From Rutpela maculata (taxonomy: Eukaryota > Arthropoda > Insecta > Coleoptera > Cerambycidae), in the NCBI GenBank assembly GCA_936432065.2, contig OW386292.2, positions 99,963,829 to 100,027,828 of the forward strand: a stretch of 64,000 nt of DNA, given 5' to 3'. Numbering within the stretch: position 1 is the first letter of the stretch; every line of letters starts with the position of its first letter. Made by a program: the position numbers and the translations under genes. Shown in pieces: positions 52,244-64,000 of this stretch. The notes beneath the pieces were generated by a model. The model was not told where the DNA came from and made no database searches. It was given only the letters and a program-made list of their open reading frames with translations.

Positions 52244-52550
52244 ATGGCGCGGTGGGACGAAACAACTACTGTGAATTTTGTGTAATATTTTGGGGAATAT
52301 CCCTCCTGCTTATGGAAAACGGATGATTCCCGATACCGTAATAAACCGACCGGCACGCCGCATTGAGAAATTGTAGACAAAATGAATGTGGCCGGTGTCG
52401 ATATGACCGAGGGAAAAATCAAAATAAAAAATCTAAGATCCACATATTCCCAGGAGCTCACAAAAATTGAGAAGAGCAAAAATGATTTTCCATTATGCAT
52501 AGTTTCATGCAACAGGTACAATCGAAAAGGCAAACCACAACAAACTTTGT
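52244..52550 (+). pseudogene. MADF-domain protein remnant
   Basis: From ATG 52244 the frame reads a MADF (Myb/SANT-like) DNA-binding domain: F-Y-G-YPSCLW near residues 12-22, Y-NKPT, then IKIKNLRSTYSQELTKIEKSK. There are in-frame stops after residue 13 and near residue 42. MADF proteins are common insect transcription factors and also occur in transposons. The end of similarity coincides with GTAAGT at 52549-52554, the normal exon end of such genes. Dead or recently broken. Confidence 0.6.
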
Positions 52551-53176
52551 AAGTACCTATTTATTTATAACAATTGATTATAATTCACTACAATAAGGAA
52601 TAAGAAATATACAGTAGATATAAATATTGGTAAATCATTCGATGCCAATCTACCGCGCCTTTGTCAGAAAAATAATATGCGTAATTATTTCTTTTATTTT
52701 TGTGATCGATTTTGCATTAGGCCTTCCAATGCGCTGTACACTGGGAAGTGGTGTTGCAATCTCTGTTTTCCATGACCCGAAATTAATATTTTCTCTGGCA
52801 ATATTTTCTGCATCAACATGTGACCTTAATCCATACAAAGCGATCGGCGGCTCTTGTGTCGGGAGCTAGGTCGTGGATGTCTGATTTGAGTCAAGTAAGC
52901 AGCGGGCGGCAAATGAAAACAAAAATCCCATTAAAAATAATATTATAATAATAAGTGTGACAAAAGAAAATTTTTTTAACAATTTTTTTTATATAATAAC
53001 AATAATAATGCAATTATTATATGATAACAATACAAAAATTATTACAATAAAAACAACAAAAAAATTACAACAAAAATTCTTTTTATTAACAATAATCAAG
53101 GAAAAACAACAGCAATAAAAGTAACAACAAAAACTATATAAATTCTAACATTTTTGGTCTTACTTACGACGATTCC
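52551..53176. other. Gene-free AT-rich stretch
   Basis: Simple AT- and ACAATA-rich sequence at 52915-53150. Small open frames on both strands at 52627-52869 are unrecognised. Confidence 0.4.
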
Positions 53177-53389
53177 ATGATCATCACGGAATTCGACAAT
53201 ACGCATCCGATCGATGAGGAAATGGACCAGACATCACCACAACCAACGGAGAACGAGGAAATTATGCAAGTCGTTCCCTATGAGGAGACAACGTCGAACG
53301 CCGCAGAAAACAATGATCCCCACCCCCACGTCGTTCAACCAGCACCAGCTCGATCAACTGCCCGTGGCGCCACAAACAGGAAACGATGA
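53177..53389 (+). CDS. Small acidic unknown frame upstream of the helicase fragments
   Basis: A 70-aa frame, acidic for its first 45 residues (Glu, Asp, Thr, Asn, Pro) and ending in a basic RSTARGATNRKR tail. An overlapping frame (53214-53474) continues with a Pro-rich stretch. No family recognised. It may be the disordered N-terminus of the helicase gene that follows at 53.65 kb, or chance. Confidence 0.25.
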   Translation: MIITEFDNTHPIDEEMDQTSPQPTENEEIMQVVPYEETTSNAAENNDPHPHVVQPAPARSTARGATNRKR

Positions 53390-53650
53390 AACAACAACAA
53401 TCCACGTCCTGCCCCCACCAGAAAAGGTACCTTTTAAGTCGTTACCATTCTCCTCTTACCAACGACCGACATGAAACAATGTCGACAAGATCTTTTAAAC
53501 TTATATAAGGTATTCGGTAACGATGAAAAACAAAGAAATTTAAAACAATGTTGTACTGCCGTGCATCCTTAATAATATAATATAATATAATATAATAACT
53601 TACAATTTCAAAATAAATTCAACGTAATAGAATTGAAAAATTTCCACACG

Positions 53651-54093
53651 TAACTTCAGACGTAAGTCCATGCAAAAGTAGAAAATCTTCTTTAATTTAT
53701 ATCACCAAACAAGACAAACTCCCCCTATACAACACGTCCATTTCCCATTTGAGCATCATCTACAAAACGCAAGAATGATGTAAGGCAAACACACATTTCG
53801 ATATCACACCGGACTTCGTAGTCGAACACAAAAACTCGTACAGATTTCTGGCAAAATATCACAAAACTTTTTGGCAAAAACAAAATTATCACAAGCGCAA
53901 AAATTTTAGAATGGTAGATTTAGTTCCAGATCTGGACTGGTGCATTCAATTAGAAATCTGGTTCAACGAATTCTTAAGACGCGGCACCTATTTGAACCAT
54001 AAAAATTTACAATTTTTTCTCAACGGTCTACCTAACATCGCTAAATCAACAATACTCGAACACATCTTGATGCAAAATAGAAAAATGAAAGAT
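53651..54093 (+). pseudogene. SF3 helicase (viral Rep-like) fragment, copy a
   Basis: The plus strand reads YITKQDK, a TGA in place of an expected codon at 53776-53778, then FVVEHKNSYRFLAKY, IWFNEFLRRGTY and a P-loop-like LNGLPNIAKSTILEH. This order (exonuclease-proximal linker, then SF3 Walker A) resembles Rep helicases of small DNA viruses or Rep-bearing transposons. The canonical G-K-S of Walker A is altered to A-K-S. The copy is cut at 54093, where transposase sequence begins. Exact family uncertain. Confidence 0.5.
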
Positions 54094-55858
54094 TACGATA
54101 AGAAAGGTGTTAATGAGAGCAGACTGAAAAATAAACTGCCCGGACCAGATTGGGCTTCCTATTTTATTAAAAGGCACAAGAACGAAATATCTAATCGCCT
54201 TTCAGCAAATATATCTACCAAGAGAGCAATGATGAGTAGACAAAAAATAGACGATTTTTTCAACAATGCTAGGGATGCTTTTACTAGTACAGAGCCGTCT
54301 CTAATAATTAATTTTGATGAGACGAATTTGACGGATAACCCAGGGGCAAAAAAATTCATCTTTAAAAGGAGAACAAAATATCCCGAAAGGGTCGTAAATT
54401 CGACAAATGTATGCTGGTACAGCTGACGGTCAGCTCTTACCAGAATACGTAGTGTACAAAGCTGACCATATGTGGAATACTTGGACACAAGGGGGACCTC
54501 CAGGAGCGAGGTACAATCGCTCTCGCAGTGGGTGGTTTGACGCCGTGTGTTTTGAAAATTGGTTTTATACTATTGTTGTGCCGTTTTTTAGAGGCAAGGA
54601 TGGAAAAAAGGTATTTTTTTTAAATTGAATGAAAATTCTTGAATTGTCATACTATTTTTTGTTACAGATTATAGTTGGAGACAACTTATCATCACATTTT
54701 TCACCTGATGTATTAAATAAGTGCGAGGAATTGAACATATCGTTTGTTTGTCTACCTAGTAATTCCACTCATCTAATGCAACCACTCGATGTGGCGTTTT
54801 TCGCTCCCTTAAAAAAATATTGGCGGGAAATTCTTACAGAGTGGAAGAAAACGGCGGGGCGCAAAGTGACTACATTCTCAAAGGATGTTTTTCCGCAGCT
54901 GTTAAATAAACTTCATAAAAAACTGTTTCAAAATGACAAAGCTTCAGAAAATTTGAAAGCAGGTTTTCAAAAAACAGGTTTAATACCCATTTGATCCCTC
55001 AGAACCAAAGCGAAGACTGCCGCCTGAAGAAGCTGCGGGGGAAGATACACCATCCCTTGTATCAACTGTCGTGATTGACCTGCTTAAACCTGCTTAAAAA
55101 GCAAAGAAGAAAAAGAGTAACAGTTGAACCTGGTAAAAGCATATCAGCTAGTGATCTAGTATCAACCAGTGTTGCACCACCAAGAAGGAAGGTAACCACA
55201 AAAAAAATGCCGGCAAGAAAAAAAGGTGCAGAAGAATCTGGAATTAGCATATCACCTAGTGAAGTGGCATCAACCAGTGTTACACCAAAAAGAAATGTAA
55301 TAGTAAAAAAACCAAGGAAAAAAATCATTCATATACCATCTTCCTCAGAAGACGAAGAAGATATATTATTTGAACCTGATGAATCCGACGATTCGCCCGA
55401 AAGTCTTAACAGCGATGACTTGCCAATAATATCCAAAAATGCTAAGTCGGATATACCGTTAAACGTACTAGATGCAGATGACTCAAATACCAGCACTAAT
55501 AGTGAAGATATGCCCTTAATAAATCTAAAAGAGAATACCTCTAAACAACAAAAGGCTTCAAATCTTATTGGAGAAGACTGGGTTGTAGTTGAGTACAAAA
55601 GAAAAAATGTACCGTATCACTATGTTGGAAAAGTTATTTCAATTTCTTAGGTAAACCATGACTGCATCTATAAAGTAGATTTTCTGAGAAAATCCAGCCG
55701 AACTGATAGTTTTTTAATACCTTCTGAGAAAGATGTAGATGATGCTGTAACAGCAGATAACATTGTTAAAGTATTAAGTAATCCTTTAAGAGATGGTACA
55801 GGAAAAAGAGTTTTTTCTAAGTTTAAAGAAGATCTCTCTGAGTTTAATATTAACTCCT
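54094..55858 (+). pseudogene. DDE_1 (pogo/Tigger-like) transposase, 5'-truncated and frameshifted
   Basis: Begins abruptly in the middle of the DNA-binding half (LPGPDWASYFIKRHK). The three catalytic Asp regions are present: INFDETNLTDNPG (near 54310), IIVGDNLSSH (54670-54700) and QPLDVAFFAPLKKYW (54780-54820). Two parts are in different frames at 54407, a probable 57-bp intron (54611-54667, GGTATT...GTTACAG) precedes the second Asp block, and further shifts lie near 54994 and 55085. The C-terminal region (55075-55650, then 55650-55858) is Ser/Asp/Glu-rich and ends in an EDWVVVEYKRKNV...YYVGK-like module. The family cuts and pastes DNA; this copy is broken. Confidence 0.72.
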
Positions 55859-56370
55859 AATCGATAAGTCATATAACTCTTGTTTTGGTTGAGATATAAC
55901 TTTTAGTTTGATTTTATGTTAATAGTTTATTTAAGTCCAATTATCGACCTAAGTTAATATTGACTTGTTAAGGTATTTACAAGTCTATTTATGTTTCTTT
56001 CGTATTTTTGTATCTATTATGCTGAATCCATTTTTTAAATAAAAGCAATAAAAGTCTTTAATTGTGTTTTGTTTCGTTATTTTTTGTAACAGATGCCCAA
56101 AATTATCGTTTGGGCACCTATAAATAAAAAAAAATATCATTTTTTGTTTCCAATTTAGCCCCGCATACGAGGAAACTATAATTTATACGTTATTCTTACT
56201 GAATCTAAAATAACCCCGACCCACGGGGCTATTTTAGACGAGCATACAAAAAATTTTTTTAGGCTCCCTGTAAAAAAGGGAGCCTATTTGTCATATGGTA
56301 ATATTTTGTTGAATATAAACCTATCCAAAACAACTAACAAAATAGATTGTTTTTAATTACTTTTTGTTAT
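55859..56370 (+). repeat. Transposon 3' tail with three consecutive hairpins
   Basis: Perfect or near-perfect inverted repeats: TGCCCAAA/TTTGGGCA (56094-56116), CTAAAATAACCCCG/CGGGGCTATTTTAG (56205-56237) and AGGCTCCCT/AGGGAGCCT (56261-56285). An AATAAAAG-type signal lies near 56037. Confidence 0.65.
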
Positions 56371-58035
56371 ACCTTTAAAAAAAATGTAAAAAAGTCTAGA
56401 ATAGCCCCGCTCTACGGTATATTTATCATTATTAACCCTTTTCGAAGAAAAAAAGAAAAATTTTAAATTAAAAATGATCAAATAATTAAACTTATTTTAC
56501 GTCATATAATCCTACTATGATCAGCTACTAATAATTTTCCACATGTAACTTCAGACGTAAGTCCATGCAAAAGTAGAAAATCTTCTTTAATTTATATCAC
56601 CAAACAAGACAAACTCCCTCTATACAAAACGCACGAATGATGTAAGACAAACAGACATTTCGATATCACACAGGACTTCGTAGTCGAACACAAAAACTCG
56701 TACAGATTTCTGGCAAAATATTACAAAACTTTTCGGCAAAAACAAAATTATCTCAAGCGTAAAAATTTTAGATTGGTAGATTTAGTTCCAGATCTGGACT
56801 GGTGCATTCAATTAATTCGGTTCAACGAATTCTTAAGACGCGGCACCTATTTGAACCATAAAAATTTACAATTTTTTCTCAACGGTCCACCTAACATCGC
56901 TAAATCAACAATACTCGAACACATCACCTTTAAAAAAAATGTAAAAAAGTCTAGAATAGCCCCGCTCTACGGTATATTTATCATTATTAACCCTTTTCGA
57001 AGAAAAAAAGAAAAATTTTAAATTAAAAATGATCAAATAATTAAACTTATTTTACGTCATATAATCCTACTATGATCAGCTACTAATAATTTTCCACATG
57101 TAACTTCAGACGTAAGTCCATGCAAAAGTAGAAAATCTTCTTTAATTTATATCACCAAACAAGACAAACTCCCTCTATACAAAACGCACGAATGATGTAA
57201 GACAAACAGACATTTCGATATCACACAGGACTTCGTAGTCGAACACAAAAACTCGTACAGATTTCTGGCAAAATATTACAAAACTTTTCGGCAAAAACAA
57301 AATTATCTCAAGCGTAAAAATTTTAGATTGGTAGATTTAGTTCCAGATCTGGACTGGTGCATTCAATTAATTCGGTTCAACGAATTCTTAAGACGCGGCA
57401 CCTATTTGAACCATAAAAATTTACAATTTTTTCTCAACGGTCCACCTAACATCGCTAAATCAACAATACTCGAACACATCACCTTTAAAAAAAATGTAAA
57501 AAAGTCTAGAATAGCCCCGCTCTACGGTATATTTATCATTATTAACCCTTTTCGAAGAAAAAAAGAAAAATTTTAAATTAAAAATGATCAAATAATTAAA
57601 CTTATTTTACGTCATATAATCCTACTATGATCAGCTACTAATAATTTTCCACATGTAACTTCAGACGTAAGTCCATGCAAAAGTAGAAAATCTTCTTTAA
57701 TTTATATCACCAAACAAGACAAACTCCCTCTATACAAAACGCACGAATGATGTAAGACAAACAGACATTTCGATATCACACAGGACTTCGTAGTCGAACA
57801 CAAAAACTCGTACAGATTTCTGGCAAAATATTACAAAACTTTTCGGCAAAAACAAAATTATCTCAAGCGTAAAAATTTTAGATTGGTAGATTTAGTTCCA
57901 GATCTGGACTGGTGCATTCAATTAATTCGGTTCAACGAATTCTTAAGACGCGGCACCTATTTGAACCATAAAAATTTACAATTTTTTCTCAACGGTCCAC
58001 CTAACATCGCTAAATCAACAATACTCGAACACATC
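56371..58035 (+). repeat. Three tandem copies of a 555-bp unit (transposon tail + helicase piece)
   Basis: Units 56371-56925, 56926-57480 and 57481-58035 appear identical. Each starts CTTTAAAAAAAATG, holds ~160 bp that reads as transposon tail (AATAGCCCCGCTCTACGG), then ~395 bp of the helicase upstream and N-terminal region ending at CGAACACATC. Frames at 56773-57021 and 57328-57576 are helicase starts that run into the next tail and stop. Relative to copy a, all units lack ~30 bp after TATACAA. The third unit continues into the rest of the helicase. Confidence 0.92.
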
Positions 58036-58300
58036 TTGATGCAAAATAGAAAAATGAAAGATTACATTTTTTACCCTTCCACAGGAGAATTTGCTTTCAA
58101 CGACAAAATCCACAAAATCATGATTTTCGAAGAATTTGACGTGACAAACTTTAATGTTAACACTAAAACGATTAATGGAAGGTCTGCCGGTATCACTCCC
58201 CAAAAAACATGATCATCCCATAGCCATCACTCGGAAAGGTTCCATTGTCGTCTTCCACTCAAATTAATTCAATGTAGAGAAAAAGCCGCCGGTAATTTGG
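57651..58300 (+). pseudogene. SF3 helicase (viral Rep-like), most complete copy
   Basis: The frame at 57883-58212 carries the altered Walker A (NGPPNIAKST), a FYPSTGEFAF block and Walker B IMIFEEFD, then NTKTINGRSAG. A one-base-type shift near 58190 moves the reading to a frame with KHDHPIAITRKGSIVVFHSN, the motif C region (sensor Asn). A stop follows near 58267. The upstream stop of copy a is also present. By family this would be the ATPase/helicase half of a replication initiator; no HUH endonuclease motif is visible. An 88-aa Ser/Thr-rich frame at 58297-58563 follows. Confidence 0.55.
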
Positions 58301-58563
58301 AATACGAAAATTTTCTTGCCTCGTTAAACAAATTTGTCGAAGTCGTCGATCTTGTTTCCTCTGATGACAAATCTGATTCAGAAACCACCAAATCCTCGGA
58401 ATGGTGGACGGAAACAAAACTGAAATACATCGCTGTCGACACGCTCCTTCGTGGCCCAAGCACTTCACGGAACCTCACATCGCCTATGCCGGGTACATCA
58501 ACATCGTCTTCGACCTCATCACCATCTACTCCGAATCTTTTTTATTATTTCCATTTATTTTAG

Positions 58564-60124
58564 AACTTTTTACAATCAATTACATATAAAATAACGACAC
58601 GCACTGATTTTAAGGATGAAAATATTCACAAGTACCCACAAAGTGAATAAACACATGAAAATTTTTATTTTTACACATCGATGAAAAGGAGCGAGCAAAC
58701 ACTTTTAAATTAATTTTTTTATGGAATGTGCAATTAAAATGAAAACGCAACATTATTTTATTATATATTAGGGAAAATATATGTATATCAAGTTGATTAC
58801 TACACTACACACAGAGAAACAAAATAAATACTAAACACTGAGCCAGGGATATGACCACAAATATTATTATGAAGGACCGATACATATAAAACTACTGTGT
58901 GGTAAGAAAAAACATTTTCTTTCCATTCATTTTAAAATAAATTTGTTTTCATTGTATTTTAAAAATTTTGCATCCGATTCAACTAAATCATTAAAATTTT
59001 CGGTAAGAAGTTAAAGTAGGTAATAAAAAAAATTTTGGAAAATTCAATTTAAAATTAATTTACATTTTTATATGGAATTTTTTTTCTCAATGTATTTTAC
59101 AATTTTCAAATTTCTATTATTTCAGGTCCAAATGAAAAATATTTATTTATTTTTTATAACAACTAATACAGATGAATTTATTTGAGACACCCCATACATC
59201 ATTAAATAAATAATTATTACAAGATTTAATAAGTGAAATTAACTTGAAACAAAGTTGCATTGGGGAACAAAGGAACTGTACAGTCAGCAAGAAGCTGGCA
59301 AGTTCACCTCATGCGACTTTATAATAATGATGAAATGCTGATTTGGCAAAGGTAGCAACTGAGACAAATTTGAGTTTAAAAATTCAGTTGGGTTTTGGTT
59401 CAGGGTACGAATTGGTGGTGGCTTGGTGCGTGGCCCAACTCCCCTCCTGGGGAGTTGGGCCACCCCCGGAGGGTAACGAATGTAAGTACAAATTGTTTGG
59501 TTTTATCTTGAATCTTGTATTCATTTAATTCATTAAATTCAAATCCTCTTGCAAGCAAGCGAGTAATTTAAAGGAACACCATCTCAGCTGCCCAAGGGTC
59601 GTGACAATATTACATTAATTTGATTATCCTTATTTATTTTAGTTGATTCATTACCAAGAAAACTAAACAAAAATTTGAACTACTACTACTACTAGGTACT
59701 ACCAAGAAAAACTGAGGGATCATTGTTTAAACGATAAAACAAGGAACCATAAGTCATGTATATTAAAAGTACAAATATTTTATTCACATCATCACCAGAC
59801 TACGATTAAATGAACATAAAAAAACATTTATTTATTGGAACATACTTTTAATAATAACGTGTGTGAATACTAATGGTCACAATATACAGTATCGGCAAGC
59901 GTTTGATTAGGTACGGCAATAAGAGCAAGCGAGAGCAAAGCAACTAGGCTATTCTTTTTTATCGTATAACAACACATCCTACTCGTGCCACCTGCTTTCC
60001 ACACCACATGTGCGTGGGCAGCTCTGTCTGCGGAATTTCGATTTGTTTCCGTCTTGCACCCTTCATTTCTCGTTTAGCCTAATAAGCAAAAGTTTGATTT
60101 GTTTTTATTTAGTAGCTACTCAAA
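58564..60124. other. AT-rich gene-free stretch
   Basis: No coding region supported. It contains the perfect hairpin at 59430-59463 inside an unremarkable 61-codon frame. Confidence 0.5.
59430..59463. repeat. Perfect 15-bp hairpin with TCCT loop
   Basis: GTGGCCCAACTCCCC, TCCT, GGGGAGTTGGGCCAC. GC-rich stem in very AT-rich sequence. Confidence 0.85.
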
Positions 60125-60670
60125 ATGTCAGTTTATACGCCTGCTGAAAAGGTTCAGATACTTAAATGGTCAATGATGTACACTGATGCGCGTGTCACTA
60201 TTTGCCCCTCTTCTAGAGCAATGGCAGACGCCTTTATTGTGGGCGGTCGGTTAAGTTGTTGAAACTATGCAATACCTAATCCAGGACCTTCCGATACTGT
60301 AAATTTTCTGTTTAGTGCAGGCAATTTAAAAATAAACGGAAACGTGCATAATGTGAAGTGTACGTCACCATCAACCAGCCAGCAGAAGATTTACGACTTA
60401 AGAGAAAAAGACTAGTGGAGTTCATAATACAATGTAACACAGGACCATACCCCAAAGTGGGGTCTAAGAGATTATTATTATGCCGAAGTCAATATTTCAA
60501 ATCAGGATTTACATTGCATATTAAAAGTTATTATGAGGATATAAAAGAAATTAAAATGAAATTATTTAAGGATAAAATGAAACATGAGATTTTGGAAACA
60601 AAAGAAAACAATTCTAAATTACAAGAAGAAAATAAACTAGAAAATAGATTATCGACAATTGAAAGAAAAT
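60125..60670 (+). pseudogene. Transposase-like N-terminal (DUF4817-type HTH) remnant
   Basis: ATG 60125 opens with MSVYTPAEKVQILKWSMMYTDARVT, which fits the helix-turn-helix start (YT..E.V.IL.WYY..GS) of mariner-related insect transposon proteins. A later SAGNLKINGNVHN block resembles the following KFEETGSV segment. The frame is broken. The 104-aa frame at 60358-60672 overlaps this and ends in a Lys/Glu-rich coiled-coil-like stretch of unclear origin. Confidence 0.4.
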
Positions 60671-60929
60671 AAAAAATATATAATATAATATGGTCTAAAT
60701 GAACATGAAGAACAAGACACTGTTACGACGCAAAAATGAGAATTCTGTAACTCAACACATTTCAATAATTCTAGTATTTTCACCAGGCCGTCGAGTTATG
60801 CTATTCACCAATAGATGGCGAAGACTACAACAAATTCTAATTATTTAATTTTTGCTTAATTTCATTTTACAATATGACAAGTATAATTATTTTGGGCAAC
60901 AATATTTATGCGTAATGATTGTTAATAAT

Positions 60930-62462
<1,533 letters not shown>

Positions 62463-62872
62463 TAAATTAATAGTTTAAAAAACTAGAAAAACATGCTTTT
62501 ATAAATACTGCACTAAAAAGCAAAAAATAATCATCGAACCTGTTCTCTCTGTCTACCCCGCAAGGGCCTTAGTGTAAGTCGGGTTTTTAATTAAGTATAA
62601 TATTTGACTATAAAAACGTGAGGTGGGGCGCTTTTCGAACGCTATTTCGAACAGGTTCGATAATTAACACGCTGAAGACATCATTAGACTAAATGAAAAA
62701 CGCCCCACGATTTTATACTCAAATATTATACTTAATTACAAGCACGGCTTACACTAAGGCCCTTACGGGGTAGAAAGAGAGAAGAACAGGTTTCATGATT
62801 ATTTTTTGATTTTTAGTGCAGTATTTATAAAAGCATGTTTTTTTAGTTTTTTAAACTATTAATTTTTTTTTA
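62463..62872. mobile_element. Foldback / MITE-like long inverted repeat
   Basis: Arms of about 180 bp, 62463-62640 and 62693-62872, are imperfect reverse complements. Paired blocks are ATAAATACTGCACTAAAAA with TTTTTAGTGCAGTATTTAT, CTACCCCGCAAGGGCCTTAG with CTAAGGCCCTTACGGGGTAG, and GGTGGGGCG with CGCCCCAC. The centre holds ~50 bp with TTTCGAAC and GTTCGA. No coding region. No target duplication could be fixed. Confidence 0.8.
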
Positions 62873-63329
62873 CTTTTTAGTCTTATATTTAAGGAGAAAA
62901 TTTTGGTACTTTCGAAAAAACAAACAATTTGTTAAATTTGGACCAGATAATTGTAATCTGCAACCTCGATAACCCGCAGATACCGATTTTCAGTCGAATC
63001 CGACGATAATTAATAAAACCCATCCGCCATGTTGGCGCCGCCATTTTGATTTTTAAAGTTTTGATCACATATTTGTTTTCTATTTATCAAGCCCTTTCTT
63101 TTGATACCCATATCAAGGGGATTGTAAAGAAAATGACAAACCGCCATCTTGAGGTGGCGGCCATTTTGAACATATAATATTGAGTATGCCATATTGTATT
63201 GTCATCAGAGCTACACACAATTGCCAAATTTCATGATACAATTAGAAGTGGGTGAAATTCAGTTCTTTAGATTTTTTTTTACAGAGTTAGATACAGGTGG
63301 ACCTGACCTAATAAAAGCTAAAAATTAGT
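62873..63329. repeat. Gene-free stretch with inverted CCGCCATTTTGA motifs
   Basis: GGCGCCGCCATTTTGAT at about 63034 and AAACCGCCATCTTGAGGTGGCGGCCATTTTGAAC at 63138-63172 contain CCGCCATTTTGA-like units in both orientations (CCGCCATCTTGAGGTGGCGG is itself a near palindrome). Probably an old MITE. Confidence 0.45.
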
Positions 63330-63794
63330 ATGACTGACAAAATATATTTTTTTAGCATGGCCGATGTACTTCCGCCTGCAAGTAGGTCGAACACCGCAGA
63401 AGCAGAAAGAGTAATCAGTGACCACACGCCTGTGGCCTTAACCTTCTTGGGGATGGGTTTTCAGTACGACCAGTTCAGCTTTGTAGCAATTTATGTATAC
63501 CGGAAGTGGAACAGAGACTCCTACACTTTTTAACGTCATAGAAACATGATCGTGCGGGCCTTTCCGGAAAATGCTAAGTTCGTTAGCATAGTCCTACTGG
63601 AGCGAACTAGAACATCGCGATACCAAGTAGCTGTAGGACATATGAGCAGTAAAAAATGGCTTGCATGGTGCAAGCGAAGGCGGCAAAAAGGTTTATCCGT
63701 ACCAAAGGTTTACCTTGAAATAATAAGAAATACACTAACGACCGGCGTCTTCGACTTAAATATACCTACATGCACTTTTATGCAAATAGTGTAA
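63330..63794 (+). other. Two unrecognised short open frames
   Basis: Frames at 63330-63533 (67 aa) and 63546-63794 (82 aa) follow one another with a 12-bp gap. The second has a basic centre (WLAWCKRRRQKG). No family recognised and no clear splice join seen; they may be an old coding remnant or chance. Confidence 0.25.
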
Positions 63795-64000
63795 ACATAT
63801 CTAAAATATTTTTTCATTTTAATAATAGAAAACAGATATAATCTGGGTAGGGCAACAGAGCAATTAACTCGACAACGCTGTTAAAAGAAAATTTGCCAAC
63901 AAAATGTTGACCTTTTAACACCGAAAAGCCAGCTGCAGTTCATTTTTTTATTGTTATCATTGTTGTCATTTTAATTTCTTAAATGTTTATCAAAATTGTT
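63795..64000. other. Gene-free right edge
   Basis: No supported feature. Confidence 0.4.

Overview
This is a eukaryotic, almost certainly insect, genomic window dominated by mobile DNA. Evidence: AT-rich sequence with GT-AG introns, LTR promoters with a TATA box 30 bp from a TCAGT-type insect initiator, a Polinton/Maverick, non-LTR and LTR retrotransposons, and remnants of hAT, Harbinger, BEL/Pao, pogo/Tigger-like and MADF-domain sequences. The order of insect cannot be fixed from the sequence. I found no rRNA, tRNA or CRISPR and no clear host housekeeping gene.

1-11.3 kb is most of a Polinton (Maverick, adintovirus-like) with largely intact genes. Reading from the left edge on the minus strand: the 5' part of a conserved Polinton protein that runs off the window, then the packaging ATPase. 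A short divergent promoter separates these from a tight plus-strand morphogenesis cluster: phospholipase A2-like protein, adenain-like protease, minor capsid protein, an overlapping 44-codon gene, major capsid protein and a DEDD-nuclease-like protein. The protease frame follows the PLA2 stop codon without a shift, in a UGA-CUAG context known for stop-codon readthrough, and has no upstream AUG of its own. A candidate two-exon gene follows, then an array of five long palindromes with a 151-bp period. After the array come two minus-strand genes: an unrecognised helical protein and the 1246-aa protein-primed DNA polymerase B. Integrase and terminal repeats are not in the window.

12.3-40.5 kb is an array of one LTR-retrotransposon family (gag, retropepsin and an integrase zinc-binding remnant; no RT). 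Its LTRs are about 2 kb, run from TGTTATAG to GAAGACA and contain the first ~170 codons of gag. Three units (E1 partial, E2, E3) stand head to tail, each followed by the same four bases AGCC, as expected for repeated insertion into one target site. The 3' UTR carries a series of hairpins with a GCATTG loop and covarying stems. A 4.8-kb non-LTR (LINE) element sits in the 3' UTR at the left end. The LINE-bearing 3' UTR plus LTR start occurs twice as a 5.8-kb direct repeat differing at about four sites.

40.5-53 kb is a graveyard: an LTR remnant with primer-binding site and gag start, several diverged direct repeats, a BEL/Pao pol remnant, a pogo/Tigger-like transposase remnant, split hAT pieces, a Harbinger-like N-terminus, an LTR end with a Lys-type primer-binding site, a MADF-domain pseudogene and a candidate small spliced gene.

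53-58.6 kb holds SF3-helicase (viral Rep-like) fragments. One copy is joined in frame to a 5'-truncated DDE_1 transposase. Downstream a 555-bp unit (transposon tail plus helicase piece) is tandemly repeated three times.

58.6-64 kb is AT-rich and mostly gene-free: a perfect 15-bp hairpin, a transposase-like N-terminal remnant, a 157-bp TA repeat and a ~410-bp foldback element.
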